Source: Flavobacteriaceae bacterium | Lineage (GTDB): Bacteria; Bacteroidota; Bacteroidia; Flavobacteriales; Flavobacteriaceae | DNA length: 64,000 bases | Assembly: GCA_020435965.1 (NCBI GenBank) | Contig: JAGQYS010000059.1 | Location: 29,382 to 93,381 of the forward strand | Reading direction: 5' to 3' | Shown: piece by piece, positions 24,089 through 33,031 of the stretch | Numbering within the stretch: position 1 is the stretch's first letter | Layout: the number at the start of each line of letters is the position of its first letter | Translations under genes and position numbers: made by a program | The notes under the pieces: model-generated | The model's input: only the letters and a program-made list of their open reading frames with translations | Database searches by the model: none | What the model was told of the DNA's origin: nothing

Positions 24089-25102
24089 ATGCAGTTAAAA
24101 AAACAAGCATACATCATAGGTGTATTTCTTATTGTTATAATTACATCTTCTTTTATAAACGTATCTAACAACACACCAAAGAGGCTAGAAACCAAATCAC
24201 AATCCTTAGAGTTTCATGTCGATGGTTTGTACTTTGCCGAGTTTTACGATTACATATTTAGAGGCCATTTTGAAAACATTAAAATGACACGCGAAGACAT
24301 GGATTTCATTATGATATTTGAACAGTACCTAAGAACTTATGGGAAATACTGCGACCAATACCTTCCAGCCGATAAGGTTGAAATCATGGATTTAAAATGT
24401 GCCGAAGAAATGGTAGAGAAAAACCTATATGGCGATATTTTGAGCCGTACCTGTACCAGATGGGTTTGGGTAGGCTCCAGCTTATTTGCACGACCTGATT
24501 TGTACAATGCCAAAAAAGAAGTAGAAAGGCTACAAAGTGAAGATGTGATACAAAATACCTTTGCTATAATGACTGATCCAAACGCTATTGGTAACTCTAT
24601 GGATATGGTGCATAAAACCAAAGGCCTACATAATGATATGGTACAATTATTTACACTTAACTCTTGTGATAGTAAAGGCGTGAGACGTTTTGAAGAAAAC
24701 CTAAAGCGCTTTGCTTTAAGCCAAGAAAGTATCCGTATGCAAAGTAAAAGTAAATATGAAACCATGAAAACTGCAGGAGGCCCTTTGGGTAACCAAAACC
24801 TCAATAAACTATTTGACGATTTGGTTGCCAACCAAGCCAAAACTTGGGCTTTGAATAAATATGTGCCACAAAGCATATCTCGAGTATCAGTAATTCAAAA
24901 GGATAACCAAGGTAGGCCACTTACAGCAAAAGCATATTACACCTATCAGTTTTTTGGAAGGTCTGGTGAAGGATGGGTGCAAGTCTCTTTTGAAAATGGT
25001 TTACCTAAATGCCTTTATTTTCATGACATGCCTCAAAACTGCAAAACACCAAACAGCAGCATAGTGGCATCGTATGCACAAGGTAAATATAGTAATAACT
25101 AA
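24089..25102 (+). CDS. Exported protein of unknown function
   Basis: 337 residues. The N-terminus (KKQAYIIGVFLIVIITSSF) is a signal peptide or anchor. The body is mixed helix and strand, with six to seven cysteines (YCDQYL, LKCAEE, RTCTRW, NSCDS, KCLYF, QNCKT) that could pair in the periplasm. It ends in a strand-rich part (AKAYYTYQFFGRSGEGWVQVSFENGLPKCLYF). I do not recognise the family. It stands alone between the repeat-rich spacer and the DUF2188 gene; codon use looks like its neighbours. Confidence 0.75.
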   Translation: MQLKKQAYIIGVFLIVIITSSFINVSNNTPKRLETKSQSLEFHVDGLYFAEFYDYIFRGHFENIKMTREDMDFIMIFEQYLRTYGKYCDQYLPADKVEIMDLKCAEEMVEKNLYGDILSRTCTRWVWVGSSLFARPDLYNAKKEVERLQSEDVIQNTFAIMTDPNAIGNSMDMVHKTKGLHNDMVQLFTLNSCDSKGVRRFEENLKRFALSQESIRMQSKSKYETMKTAGGPLGNQNLNKLFDDLVANQAKTWALNKYVPQSISRVSVIQKDNQGRPLTAKAYYTYQFFGRSGEGWVQVSFENGLPKCLYFHDMPQNCKTPNSSIVASYAQGKYSNN

Positions 25103-25184
25103 GTGGTAAAAATCATTTAACATACCTTAATGTCTATTTTCAATTGTATCAAAAAATACTATCTTAGACAACAAGAATAGTCCT

Positions 25185-25469
25185 ATGCCAAAAACCAGTA
25201 ACTCAAAAACTTGGTTGAACGTCATCATTCAGCTCCTCGAAGCTTTTTTTAAAAGCTCACGCAGCACAACAAGAACCTGGCACCAGCACGTGGTGCCCTA
25301 CGAAGGTGATTGGGCAGTACGACGAGAAGGCAACAAGCGTATTACTTCCAAACACAGACGTCAGGACACAGCAATTAATAAAGCCAAGAGCTTGGCAAAA
25401 AAACACAAAGCCGATGTGATTATCCACAGGCAAGATGGCTCCATACGTGACCGCATTAATTATGATTAA
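25185..25469 (+). CDS. DUF2188 domain protein
   Basis: 94 residues. The family core is plain: HHVVPYEGDWAVRREG-type start (here QHVVPYEGDWAVRREGN), then an Ala/Lys helix DTAINKAKSLAKKHKADVIIH and the ending RQDGSIRDRINYD. DUF2188 proteins are small, basic and uncharacterised. The N-terminal ~35 residues are an extra basic, Ser/Thr-rich segment. It ends 4 bp before the start of the serine hydrolase gene, so the two are probably cotranscribed. Confidence 0.85.
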   Translation: MPKTSNSKTWLNVIIQLLEAFFKSSRSTTRTWHQHVVPYEGDWAVRREGNKRITSKHRRQDTAINKAKSLAKKHKADVIIHRQDGSIRDRINYD

Positions 25470-25473
25470 ACCT

Positions 25474-26691
25474 ATGAAAAAACAACTAGCATTACTATGT
25501 GTAACTCTTTTATTTGCAGCTTGCAAAGACAAGCAAACCACATCCAACACAGTAAATAATCCGTTTGCAGCTATACAAGATGCGTTAACACAAACCTTAG
25601 ATAGCATTTACCAACAAGGTGCTATTGTTGGATTTTCGGTAGCTGTAATCAACAAAGATACCACGCTCTTTAATGAAGGGTTTGGTTTTTCAAATGTAGC
25701 AACTAAAACAGCCTATACGAAGCATACCATACAAAACATTGGCTCTGTCTCTAAAACGTTTATTGGTATTGCATTATTAAAGGCACAAGAGCTAGGGCAC
25801 TTAAAATTATACGATCCTATCAATACCTACCTTCCTTTTAAGGTTGTAAACCCTAACCATCCAGAAGTGCCAATTACCATACATCAATTAGCAACACATA
25901 CCTCGTCTATTAGAGATACCGATTTGTATGGAAAATCGTACATTATGTTAGATAAAGAACACGCAGATGATGTTATGATTATGGAGTATTTTAATGAGCC
26001 AGAAACGAGTGTTTCTTTACCAACCTATCTTGAAAACATATTAAGCGTTCAAGGCAATTGGTATGAACCAGAGGTTTATGCAGATTATCCACCAGGCTCA
26101 AAGTTTGACTATTCTAATGTAGCAGCAGCACTGGCAGCTGTAGTATTGGAAGGCGCTTCAAGAATGTCGTTTAAAGACTTTACCAAGCAGTATATTTTCA
26201 AGCCTCTAAACATGGATGATACAGGTTGGTCAAATAGCGATATTGATGTCAGTAAACGCTCCAAAGTATATAAAGTAAAAGATACCCTCATTGCAGATTA
26301 TCGACTCATCACATATCCAGATGGTGGTTTAATAACCTCCACGACTAGTTTAAGTACCTATTTCTCAGAATTAATGAAAGGTTATTTAGGCGAAGGAACT
26401 ATTTTAACGAAAGAAAGCTATCAAGAGTTTTACAAAAAACAATTGGTTGCGAGCCATTTTGAAGATGGAGAATTGTCAGGTAATACTGGTATTTTTCTAG
26501 ACTATAGTACACATGGTATTGGACATAATGGTGGCGACCCAGGGATTGTAACCTTTATGTATTTCAATCCAGAAACTGGTATTGGTAACATTCTGTTTGT
26601 TAATACAGATTTTGATTATGATGACCAAGTTCTGGAAACCTTTAAAGCCGCTTGGACCACCTTAAACAATTACCAAACTAAATTTAAATAA
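25474..26691 (+). CDS. Serine hydrolase lipoprotein, beta-lactamase class C / penicillin-binding protein type
   Basis: 405 residues from the ATG at 25474, chosen because it gives a proper lipoprotein signal (KKQLALLCVTLLFAAC); the longer frame from 25435 would overlap DUF2188. Catalytic motifs are S91-V-S-K94, Y213-S-N215 and H351-N-G353, all in order. Such AmpC-like proteins act as esterases, D-amino-acid peptidases or carboxypeptidases rather than as resistance enzymes in most Bacteroidota. It should be membrane-anchored in the periplasm. Confidence 0.9.
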   Translation: MKKQLALLCVTLLFAACKDKQTTSNTVNNPFAAIQDALTQTLDSIYQQGAIVGFSVAVINKDTTLFNEGFGFSNVATKTAYTKHTIQNIGSVSKTFIGIALLKAQELGHLKLYDPINTYLPFKVVNPNHPEVPITIHQLATHTSSIRDTDLYGKSYIMLDKEHADDVMIMEYFNEPETSVSLPTYLENILSVQGNWYEPEVYADYPPGSKFDYSNVAAALAAVVLEGASRMSFKDFTKQYIFKPLNMDDTGWSNSDIDVSKRSKVYKVKDTLIADYRLITYPDGGLITSTTSLSTYFSELMKGYLGEGTILTKESYQEFYKKQLVASHFEDGELSGNTGIFLDYSTHGIGHNGGDPGIVTFMYFNPETGIGNILFVNTDFDYDDQVLETFKAAWTTLNNYQTKFK

Positions 26692-26747
26692 TCCACTCTG
26701 TGTGACACTTAATAAACCCAACTTGCCCTGATCATTTCGTCTAAGGG

Positions 26748-26840
26748 TTATTGCGAGGCTGGCGCTTACTGTCAATAGAAGCAATCCCATGATAGGTGGC
26801 GAGAGGCAGATTGCTTCAGCCTAAGGGTTTCGCAATGACA
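26748..26840. repeat. Dispersed palindromic repeat, near-complete copy
   Basis: Begins with TTATTGCGAGG and ends with CGCAATGACA, and contains an inner pair AGAAGCAATC / GATTGCTTC. The ends and the inner arms are inverted with respect to each other, giving a long imperfect hairpin typical of small non-coding repeats scattered between genes. Confidence 0.7.
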
Positions 26841-26900
26841 TTATAAATTTTATGTTTATATACTTTTTTGGAAACAATTTGAGCTTTATAAAAGGCAGAT

Positions 26901-26934
26901 GGGTAAGTGGGTGTATTCCCCTTGCCCTTTTTTT
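26901..26934 (+). terminator. Terminator-like hairpin downstream of serine hydrolase
   Basis: GGGTAAGTGGG (26901-26911) can pair with CCCCTTGCCC (26918-26927), with one bulge and one G-T pair, and is followed by seven T residues. Confidence 0.6.
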
Positions 26935-27097
26935 AGTTACATACCGACGGTAAGGTAAAAAACACCTATGCCATTGCCTTGAAGGATACTATCCAATAGC
27001 AACTGCACATTGGTGTTTAAAGCACCCATCACAAAGGATTGCTGCTCCAATGCTGAAATGCCAATACAAAGATAGTAATTTTTTAACACACAACCGT

Positions 27098-27134
27098 TAT
27101 TGCGAGGAGCGAGACAAGAGTGACTAAGCAATCT
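27098..27134. repeat. Dispersed palindromic repeat, partial copy
   Basis: TTATTGCGAGGAGCGAGACA followed by AGAGTGACTAAGCAATCTG: the same TATTGCGAGG...GCAATC arrangement as the copy at 26748-26840, but only one half. Confidence 0.6.
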
Positions 27135-27327
27135 GTTAAATAAAATCCTCTAAGTAAATAATTGTATACAATAGCACCAACTCTTCTAATTTTTTTATTT
27201 TTATAACATCCTTAGCAAACTATAATCAAATCAACTCTTAAAACTCTATGGCAAACAAAAACCTCATGAAAGCTAAAAATGCAAAAAGGGATAATTTTTA
27301 ACTAAATAAAAATCATGACTACAATTT

Positions 27328-28098
27328 ATGGACATTAAACTAGCAGTTCTTATTGATGGAGACAATATACCCTCGGCCTACGTAAAAGAAATGATTGAAG
27401 AAATTGCCAAATACGGCAACCCAACCATTAAACGTATTTATGGCGATTGGACCAAGCCACATTTGTCTAAGTGGAAAAACATGCTGTTGGAAAACGCCAT
27501 TACGCCCATACAGCAATATGGATATACCACAGGCAAAAACGCTACAGACTCTGCTATGATAATTGATGCAATGGATATTTTGTACTCTGAAAAAGTGAAT
27601 GGTTTTTGTTTGGTATCCAGTGACAGCGATTTTACACGCTTGGCAACACGACTGCGCGAAGCAGGCATGCTAGTGTATGGTATTGGCGAAAAGAAAACGC
27701 CTAGTCCGTTTATAGTAGCCTGTGATAAGTTTATATACATTGAAATATTAAAGCAACAAACCACTAAAAATGAAACAACTTCTGGTGATGCTATTGAAGA
27801 TGCCAAGAACAATTATGATAAAATAACACCAAAAGACATTCAGTTTATTGCTACGACCATTTCAGATTTAGCTGATGATGATGGCTGGGCGTTTTTAGGA
27901 GACGTTGGTAGTTTATTGCAAAAAAAACAGCCAAACTTTGACTCCAGAAACTTTGGTTTTGAAAAGTTAACACCATTAATAAAGTCCATTGGAAAGTTTG
28001 ATATAGAACGTCGTGAAGATTATAAAGGACGCTCCAAACTAGTATATGTAAAGAATAAGCCTAGAGCAAAAGTTAAACGTTCTAGAGCTAAGAAATAG
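27328..28098 (+). CDS. NYN domain nuclease with LOTUS/OST-HTH domain
   Basis: 256 residues. The N-terminal NYN (PIN-like) domain has the acidic set expected for a metal-dependent RNase: VLIDGDNIP (D10, D12), TDSAMIIDAMD and VSSDSDFTRLATRLRE. The C-terminal part (about 165-245: DIQFIATTISDLADDDGWAF, LGDVGSLLQKKQPNFDSRNFGFEKL) is a winged-helix LOTUS domain that in other proteins binds RNA; a basic tail follows (KVKRSRAKK). The order NYN-LOTUS also occurs in eukaryotic MARF1-type RNases. Cytoplasmic RNA processing or decay is likely, target unknown. Confidence 0.9.
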   Translation: MDIKLAVLIDGDNIPSAYVKEMIEEIAKYGNPTIKRIYGDWTKPHLSKWKNMLLENAITPIQQYGYTTGKNATDSAMIIDAMDILYSEKVNGFCLVSSDSDFTRLATRLREAGMLVYGIGEKKTPSPFIVACDKFIYIEILKQQTTKNETTSGDAIEDAKNNYDKITPKDIQFIATTISDLADDDGWAFLGDVGSLLQKKQPNFDSRNFGFEKLTPLIKSIGKFDIERREDYKGRSKLVYVKNKPRAKVKRSRAKK

Positions 28099-28295
28099 TG
28101 AAATCCTTTCAGAATCAGCCTATGCTGTGCTATGGTTGTCACCTTCCTGTAGTAGGGAAGATGGAAAGGGTGAATAACCAGTACGGTACAAATTTTAGTA
28201 TTGCCCAAACATCATACTTTATTATCTTTGGGTTGCACTTAAATTGTGGTTGGTTTAGGTTTAAGAAAACAATACAAATTAAAACTGAAAACAGA

Positions 28296-28988
28296 ATGAA
28301 CAAGAAAAAGCTCATTAAGACATTTGTTTTGGCAGGACTTATAGTTTCTTGTAACACAAGTAATAAAACGGAAAGCACAGCTGTATCACCTACTAAAAGA
28401 GATACAAAATCTACCAACAAAACTCCAGTTGAGTTGGATAAAAACTTAGTTGAGATTGACTCTGATGAAGCTAGAATAGCAACAGCATTAATGGCAGCGC
28501 CTGCTGAAAGCAGAGAAGGATGTACCGTAATTGGCTATAATATGGCAGGCGAATTTGTAACACTAAAGGAAGGGACTAATGCATATATCTGTATTGCCGA
28601 CAACCCTAATCAAGAAGGTTTTAATGCAGCGTGCTACCATAAGAGCCTTGAGCCTTTTATGGCAAGAGGAAGGGAATTAAAGGCTGAAGGAAAGTCTGCA
28701 ACAGACATATTTGATATCCGCGAAAAGGAAGCCAAGGCAGGTACTCTCGATATGGGAAAACCTGGATCTACGCTGCATGTTTATTATGGACCAAGCACAT
28801 TATATGACCCAGAAACTTATGAAGTTAATGAGGCTAAATACCGCTATGTGGTTTATATACCTTGGGCAACATCTGAATCAACGGGTTTACCAGAAAAACC
28901 TTATGCGTCAAACCATCCTTGGATCATGAATCCGGGAACACATAGAGCTCATATTATGATTTCTCCTTTAGCAGAAGAGCAAGAGTAA
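28296..28988 (+). CDS. Putative lipoprotein of unknown function
   Basis: 230 residues from the ATG at 28296, which gives a clean lipoprotein signal (MNKKKLIKTFVLAGLIVSC). The longer frame from 28098 would run through a spacer with a repeat-like hairpin near 28141-28165 and overlap the NYN stop, so it is not preferred. The mature part starts with a Ser/Thr/Lys linker, then a compact domain with blocks EGCTVIGYNMAGEFVTLKEG, YICIADNP, CYHKSLEPFMARGREL and HPWIMNPGTHRAHIM. I do not recognise the family; the two His/Cys-rich blocks could bind a ligand. Confidence 0.75.
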   Translation: MNKKKLIKTFVLAGLIVSCNTSNKTESTAVSPTKRDTKSTNKTPVELDKNLVEIDSDEARIATALMAAPAESREGCTVIGYNMAGEFVTLKEGTNAYICIADNPNQEGFNAACYHKSLEPFMARGRELKAEGKSATDIFDIREKEAKAGTLDMGKPGSTLHVYYGPSTLYDPETYEVNEAKYRYVVYIPWATSESTGLPEKPYASNHPWIMNPGTHRAHIMISPLAEEQE

Positions 28989-29060
28989 ACCGAGGTAACT
29001 GGTCATCGGTCATTAACGACACTGTTAATAAGTTTGATTCATTAAAGTAGCCCTTTTCGT

Positions 29061-29068
29061 TATATTTG
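29061..29068 (+). promoter_or_regulatory. Candidate -7 box (TATATTTG) for the M28 peptidase gene
   Basis: TATATTTG fits TAnnTTTG, 25 bp before the start codon at 29094; a TTG lies 24 bp upstream, a little far. Confidence 0.5.
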
Positions 29069-29093
29069 CAAGAAACTAACTATTTTTTAAATT

Positions 29094-31310
29094 ATGACAC
29101 ATAAACTTATCTTTAGTGTATTGGCATTAAGCTTCATTATGTCTTTACAAACATTAACGGCACAGTCCACTATTATGGGCTTTTCGGACGAAACTGCTAA
29201 AACACAATTACAACTAGAAGCCAATTATGACAAACTGCTTAATGCCAATAACTTGGATGAATGGATGAAATATTTAAGTGCAGAGCCACACCATGTAGGT
29301 TCGCCTTATGATAAAAAAGTAGTCGATTTTGTGGCCGCCAAATTTAAAGAATGGGGTTTTGACGTACGCATAGAAAAGTTTAATGTACTCTTTCCGACAC
29401 CTAAAGTGCGTTTGGTAGAAATGACGGCACCAACAAAGTTCAAGGCTAGTTTAACGGAGCCACCAGTAGAAGGAGATGAATATTCTGAACAAACCAAGGA
29501 TGCTCTTCCGGGATACAATGCCTTTTCTATTGATGGTGATGTCACTGCTGATTTGGTATTTGTAAATTATGGCATTCCAGCCGATTATGAAGAGTTGGAG
29601 CGCAGAGGTATTTCAGTTAAAGGCAAAATAGTCATAGCAAAATACGCAGGCTCATGGCGAGGTATTAAGCCAAAACTAGCCGCCGAAAAAGGCGCTATAG
29701 GTTGCTTGATTTATTCAGACCCAGAAGATGATGGCTATTACCAAGGTGATGTATATCCCAAAGGTGCTTTTAAAAATGAATATGGTATTCAAAGAGGCTC
29801 TGTAATGGATATGCCAATGGCTCCTGGTGATCCGTTAACGCCAGGATATGGCTCTACAGATGATGCCAAACGTATTGATATTAGTGAGGCTAAAACACTT
29901 ACTAAAATACCAGTGTTGCCAATTTCTTATCACGATGCAAAACCTTTATTGGAAGCCCTAGAAGGGCCTGTAGCACCAAGCTCATGGAGAGGTGCTTTGC
30001 CAATAACTTACCATATAGGTCCTGGACTAGCAAAAGTACATTTAAAGCTAGAGTTTAACTGGGAACAAAGACCAGCTTATAATGTTATCGCAACTATGAA
30101 AGGCTCAACATACCCAGATGAATGGGTGATTAGAGGGAATCATCACGATGCTTGGGTACATGGTGCCAGCGACCCTATTAGTGGCTTAGTAGCACTGATG
30201 GAAGAGGCTAGAGCAGTTGGTAACTTGGTAAAAAATGGCAACAAGCCAATGCGAACCATGATTTACTGTGCTTGGGGAGCAGAGGAACAAGGTCTGTTGG
30301 GCTCTACCGAATGGGTTGAAACACATGCCAATGAGTTAAAGCAGAAAACCGTAGCTTACATTAATACAGATGGAACAGGAGCAGGGTTTTTAGGTGCTGG
30401 AGGTTCACATACCTTAGAAAAATTCTTCGATCAGATTAGTAAATCGGTTATTGATCCGCAGACCAACGTTACAGTGTTTGAGCGCAGAAATGCTGCACAA
30501 CAAGTATCTGGTGGTGCCCCTTGGTCACATTATGAGTTAGGCGCTTTAGGCTCAGGTTCAGATTATTCGCCATTTTTTCAACATTTAGGGATAGCTTCTT
30601 TTAATTTAGGATTTGGCGGAGAAAGTTCAGGAGGAGAATACCATACAATGTATGATTCTTATAAACACTACAAAAGATTTAAAGATCCTAATTTTCAATA
30701 TGGTGTAGCCTTGGCAAAAGTGGCAGGACGAACCAGCTTACGATTGGCAAATGCCGAAGTATTACCATTTGAGTTTAGTCATTTTGCAAACACTGTAAAC
30801 ACTTATGCAGATGAGGTGACAGCTTTAGCAGAAAACCTAAGAAAACAAGCGGAACAGCACAATACACTTATAAGTAACGGTATATATGCCTTAGCAAACA
30901 ACCCTAAGGATAATCTTAAAGTACCTGATGCCAAAGCCAATGTGCCATACTTTAACTTTGCGCCATTGGAAAATGCATTGAAAAACTTAGATAAACAATC
31001 CAGAGCATTTTCAAAGGCCATGCAAAATGGAGTTTCCAATGTTAAAAACAAGGTAGCAGTAAATGCTATATTGAAAGATATGGAACGATCCTTGACAAAA
31101 GAACATGGTTTGCCAAAGCGTCCTTGGTATAAGCATCATATTTATGCACCAGGGTTTTATACAGGTTATGGTGTAAAAACGTTGCCAGGTGTAAGAGAAG
31201 CTATAGAGCAAGGAGAGTTTAATGATGTTGAAAAACAGATTGATATCTTGGCATCGGTAATTAATGAATTCTCATCAAAAATAGACAAGGCCATTTCATT
31301 GATGAAATAA
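29094..31310 (+). CDS. Secreted M28 metallopeptidase, glutamate carboxypeptidase II-like
   Basis: 738 residues. Signal peptide (about 1-23), a protease-associated domain (about 150-270; GKIVIAKYAGSWRGIK), a zinc peptidase domain and a C-terminal transferrin-receptor-like dimerisation domain (about 600-738). Active-site blocks match GCPII: HHDAWVHGASDP (H350, D360), WGAEEQGLLGSTEW (catalytic Glu), NTDG (Asp) and GGEYHTMYDSY (His), so both zinc ions can be bound. It should cleave C-terminal acidic residues or dipeptides outside the cytoplasm. Monocistronic, followed by a terminator. Confidence 0.93.
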   Translation: MTHKLIFSVLALSFIMSLQTLTAQSTIMGFSDETAKTQLQLEANYDKLLNANNLDEWMKYLSAEPHHVGSPYDKKVVDFVAAKFKEWGFDVRIEKFNVLFPTPKVRLVEMTAPTKFKASLTEPPVEGDEYSEQTKDALPGYNAFSIDGDVTADLVFVNYGIPADYEELERRGISVKGKIVIAKYAGSWRGIKPKLAAEKGAIGCLIYSDPEDDGYYQGDVYPKGAFKNEYGIQRGSVMDMPMAPGDPLTPGYGSTDDAKRIDISEAKTLTKIPVLPISYHDAKPLLEALEGPVAPSSWRGALPITYHIGPGLAKVHLKLEFNWEQRPAYNVIATMKGSTYPDEWVIRGNHHDAWVHGASDPISGLVALMEEARAVGNLVKNGNKPMRTMIYCAWGAEEQGLLGSTEWVETHANELKQKTVAYINTDGTGAGFLGAGGSHTLEKFFDQISKSVIDPQTNVTVFERRNAAQQVSGGAPWSHYELGALGSGSDYSPFFQHLGIASFNLGFGGESSGGEYHTMYDSYKHYKRFKDPNFQYGVALAKVAGRTSLRLANAEVLPFEFSHFANTVNTYADEVTALAENLRKQAEQHNTLISNGIYALANNPKDNLKVPDAKANVPYFNFAPLENALKNLDKQSRAFSKAMQNGVSNVKNKVAVNAILKDMERSLTKEHGLPKRPWYKHHIYAPGFYTGYGVKTLPGVREAIEQGEFNDVEKQIDILASVINEFSSKIDKAISLMK

Positions 31311-31342
31311 AAGATTTAGGAATTACTTTCAAACAATTTATT

Positions 31343-31372
31343 AAAAGCATCACTATTTGTGGTGCTTTTTTA
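31343..31372. terminator. Bidirectional terminator between M28 peptidase and MFS genes
   Basis: AAAAGCATCAC (31343-31353) pairs with GTGGTGCTTTT (31359-31369), one G-T pair, 5-nt loop, with T residues to the right and A residues to the left. It touches the stop codon of the reverse-strand MFS gene. Confidence 0.85.
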
Positions 31373-32563
31373 GTTGTGTAATACTTTTAAGCGTATAAAC
31401 ACTAAAAACGATAAGATTCCAAAAACAGAAAACCCAACAAAAAGCGGCAACACTGAATCTGATACAAAGCCTCCAATATAGTTGGCTATAGGAACAGCCA
31501 TAACAGTAGACACAAACCCATTGATAGCGGCACCAATGCCAGCAATATGCCCTAAAGGCTGCATGGCTAGTGAGCGCAAGTTTCCGAAGAGAAACCCAAT
31601 AGCAAAAAACTGCAAAGCAAAAAATGCTATAAGTATTTCAATGCTCGGATTTACTCCAGACCAAAACAAGATAACGTACAACAAAGAAATAGCACAATAT
31701 GCAATAGTTCCAGCATAGGCTATTCGCCACATACCAAACCTTATCACATAACGACTATTTAAAAAAGTAGCTAATCCCACTGCAATGGCCAAACTGGCAA
31801 ATATGTACGGAAACCTTTCGCCTAGGTTATACTGATGCTCAAAAATTTGTTGTGCAGTACTTAAATACACCATAAAAGAACCTGTGATAAAGCCTGAAAC
31901 CATAGTGAAACCAACAGAATGTTTATGATTTAAAAACTCTTTAGCACCATTTATAAAGAGCTTTGGTGTAAACTTTATCTTGTTTTTGTCTGTTAAAGTT
32001 TCTTCTTGTCGTTGCCAAAACCAAAGCATGACTATGAAGCCAAAAAGTAAATTGACATAAAAGATAGATTCCCAATTGTAATAGTGCAATAAAAACTGTC
32101 CCAGAGTAGGTGCAATTACTGGCACAAGTATAAATACCATAACTACAATGGAGAGTATTTTTGCCATAAAGTCGCCACTGTAAGAGTCTCTAATCATAGC
32201 AATGCTAAGGGTTCTAGGAGCTGCAAGGCCAACTCCTTGAAGGATACGACCTAAAATCATTACCTCAAAACTTTTTGTAGTAACGCAGACAATGGTTGCT
32301 ACAATAAAAAGAGAGAAGCCAATATATACGATAGGTTTTCTACCAAAACTATCAGATAAAGGACCAAAAATAAGCTGACCACATCCCAAACCAAGAAATA
32401 TCATGGTCACCAACATTTGGTTTTTGTTTGTATCAGCCACGTCTAAGGCTTCCCCAATTTCTGGAAGGGCTGGTAGTAAAGCATCAATAGAAAGTGCAAC
32501 AATAGACATCAACGATGCCATGAGTGCTACAAATTCAAGTTCAAACGTTGGTTTATGTTGCAT
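31370..32563 (-). CDS. MFS drug efflux transporter, Bcr/CflA type
   Basis: 397 residues, twelve membrane helices. Motif A is GPLSDSFGRKP between helices 2 and 3; the helix 1 region ALSIDALLPALPEIGEAL and the later GRILQGVGLAAPRTLSIAMIRD are characteristic of the Bcr/CflA drug:H+ antiporters. Expected to expel small drugs or dipeptides using the proton gradient. It starts 38 bp from a divergent gene of unknown function (32602), so the two share a short control region. Confidence 0.92.
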   Translation of the reverse strand: MQHKPTFELEFVALMASLMSIVALSIDALLPALPEIGEALDVADTNKNQMLVTMIFLGLGCGQLIFGPLSDSFGRKPIVYIGFSLFIVATIVCVTTKSFEVMILGRILQGVGLAAPRTLSIAMIRDSYSGDFMAKILSIVVMVFILVPVIAPTLGQFLLHYYNWESIFYVNLLFGFIVMLWFWQRQEETLTDKNKIKFTPKLFINGAKEFLNHKHSVGFTMVSGFITGSFMVYLSTAQQIFEHQYNLGERFPYIFASLAIAVGLATFLNSRYVIRFGMWRIAYAGTIAYCAISLLYVILFWSGVNPSIEILIAFFALQFFAIGFLFGNLRSLAMQPLGHIAGIGAAINGFVSTVMAVPIANYIGGFVSDSVLPLFVGFSVFGILSFLVFIRLKVLHN

Positions 32564-32601
32564 GGGGCAAAAATAAAGTAATTATTTTCTATTTTTAGCC
32601 T

Positions 32602-33015
32602 ATGGAAAATCATTATCAACTAAATAATGAACAGTTTTTAAATGCTTTTAAAAATGCGACTTTGCCTCCTAAATTATTTAATCATGAAGCTCACTTGCGA
32701 TTGGCTTATTTATTAATTAATGCATACGGAATAGACGAAGCTATAAAAATAAGTTGCAAACAAATTATTGCTTATACAGGTTTGTTGGGAGCTAGTGATA
32801 AATTCAACAAAACTTTAACTGTGGCAGCAGTAAGAGCTGTTTATCATTTTATGTTGAAATCCAAAACGGATAATTTTAAAAATTTTCTTATTGAGTTCCC
32901 TAGATTAAAACACAACTTTAAAACCCTTTTAGCACAGCATTACGCTGTTGATATTTATAATTCGGAAAAAGCAAAAACATCTTTTATAGAACCAGACTTA
33001 TTACCATTTGATTAA
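32602..33015 (+). CDS. Conserved-looking small protein, unknown function
   Basis: 137 residues, all helical in appearance and without a signal. The striking block FNHEAHLRLAYLLINAYG (about 26-43) followed by a second His later (RAVYHFM) suggests a helical bundle with histidines that might bind a metal; this is inference. It is the first of four same-strand genes to 35299. The next gene's lipoprotein start lies 17 bp after its stop. Confidence 0.75.
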   Translation: MENHYQLNNEQFLNAFKNATLPPKLFNHEAHLRLAYLLINAYGIDEAIKISCKQIIAYTGLLGASDKFNKTLTVAAVRAVYHFMLKSKTDNFKNFLIEFPRLKHNFKTLLAQHYAVDIYNSEKAKTSFIEPDLLPFD

Positions 33016-33031
33016 CCAACTAACCTTTTTT

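Larger units (their letters stand above)
26692..27327. other. Repeat-bearing spacer without a convincing gene
   Basis: It holds two copies or pieces of a dispersed palindromic repeat (26748-26840 and 27098-27134) and a terminator-like hairpin at 26901-26934. A 64-codon reverse frame (26937-27131) has no supporting features. The stretch 27240-27327 just before the NYN gene is AT-rich leader. Confidence 0.6.

Noticed and set aside
24337..24876. 179-codon reverse frame
   Set aside because: Antisense of a full-length plus-strand gene with a signal peptide; no own features.
25474..26691. Antibiotic resistance (AmpC) gene
   Set aside because: Class C motifs are present, but lipoprotein form and lack of mobility or regulator genes fit a housekeeping hydrolase.
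26937..27131. 64-codon reverse frame in the repeat spacer
   Set aside because: Begins inside a dispersed repeat; no domain, no promoter. A decayed gene remnant cannot be excluded.
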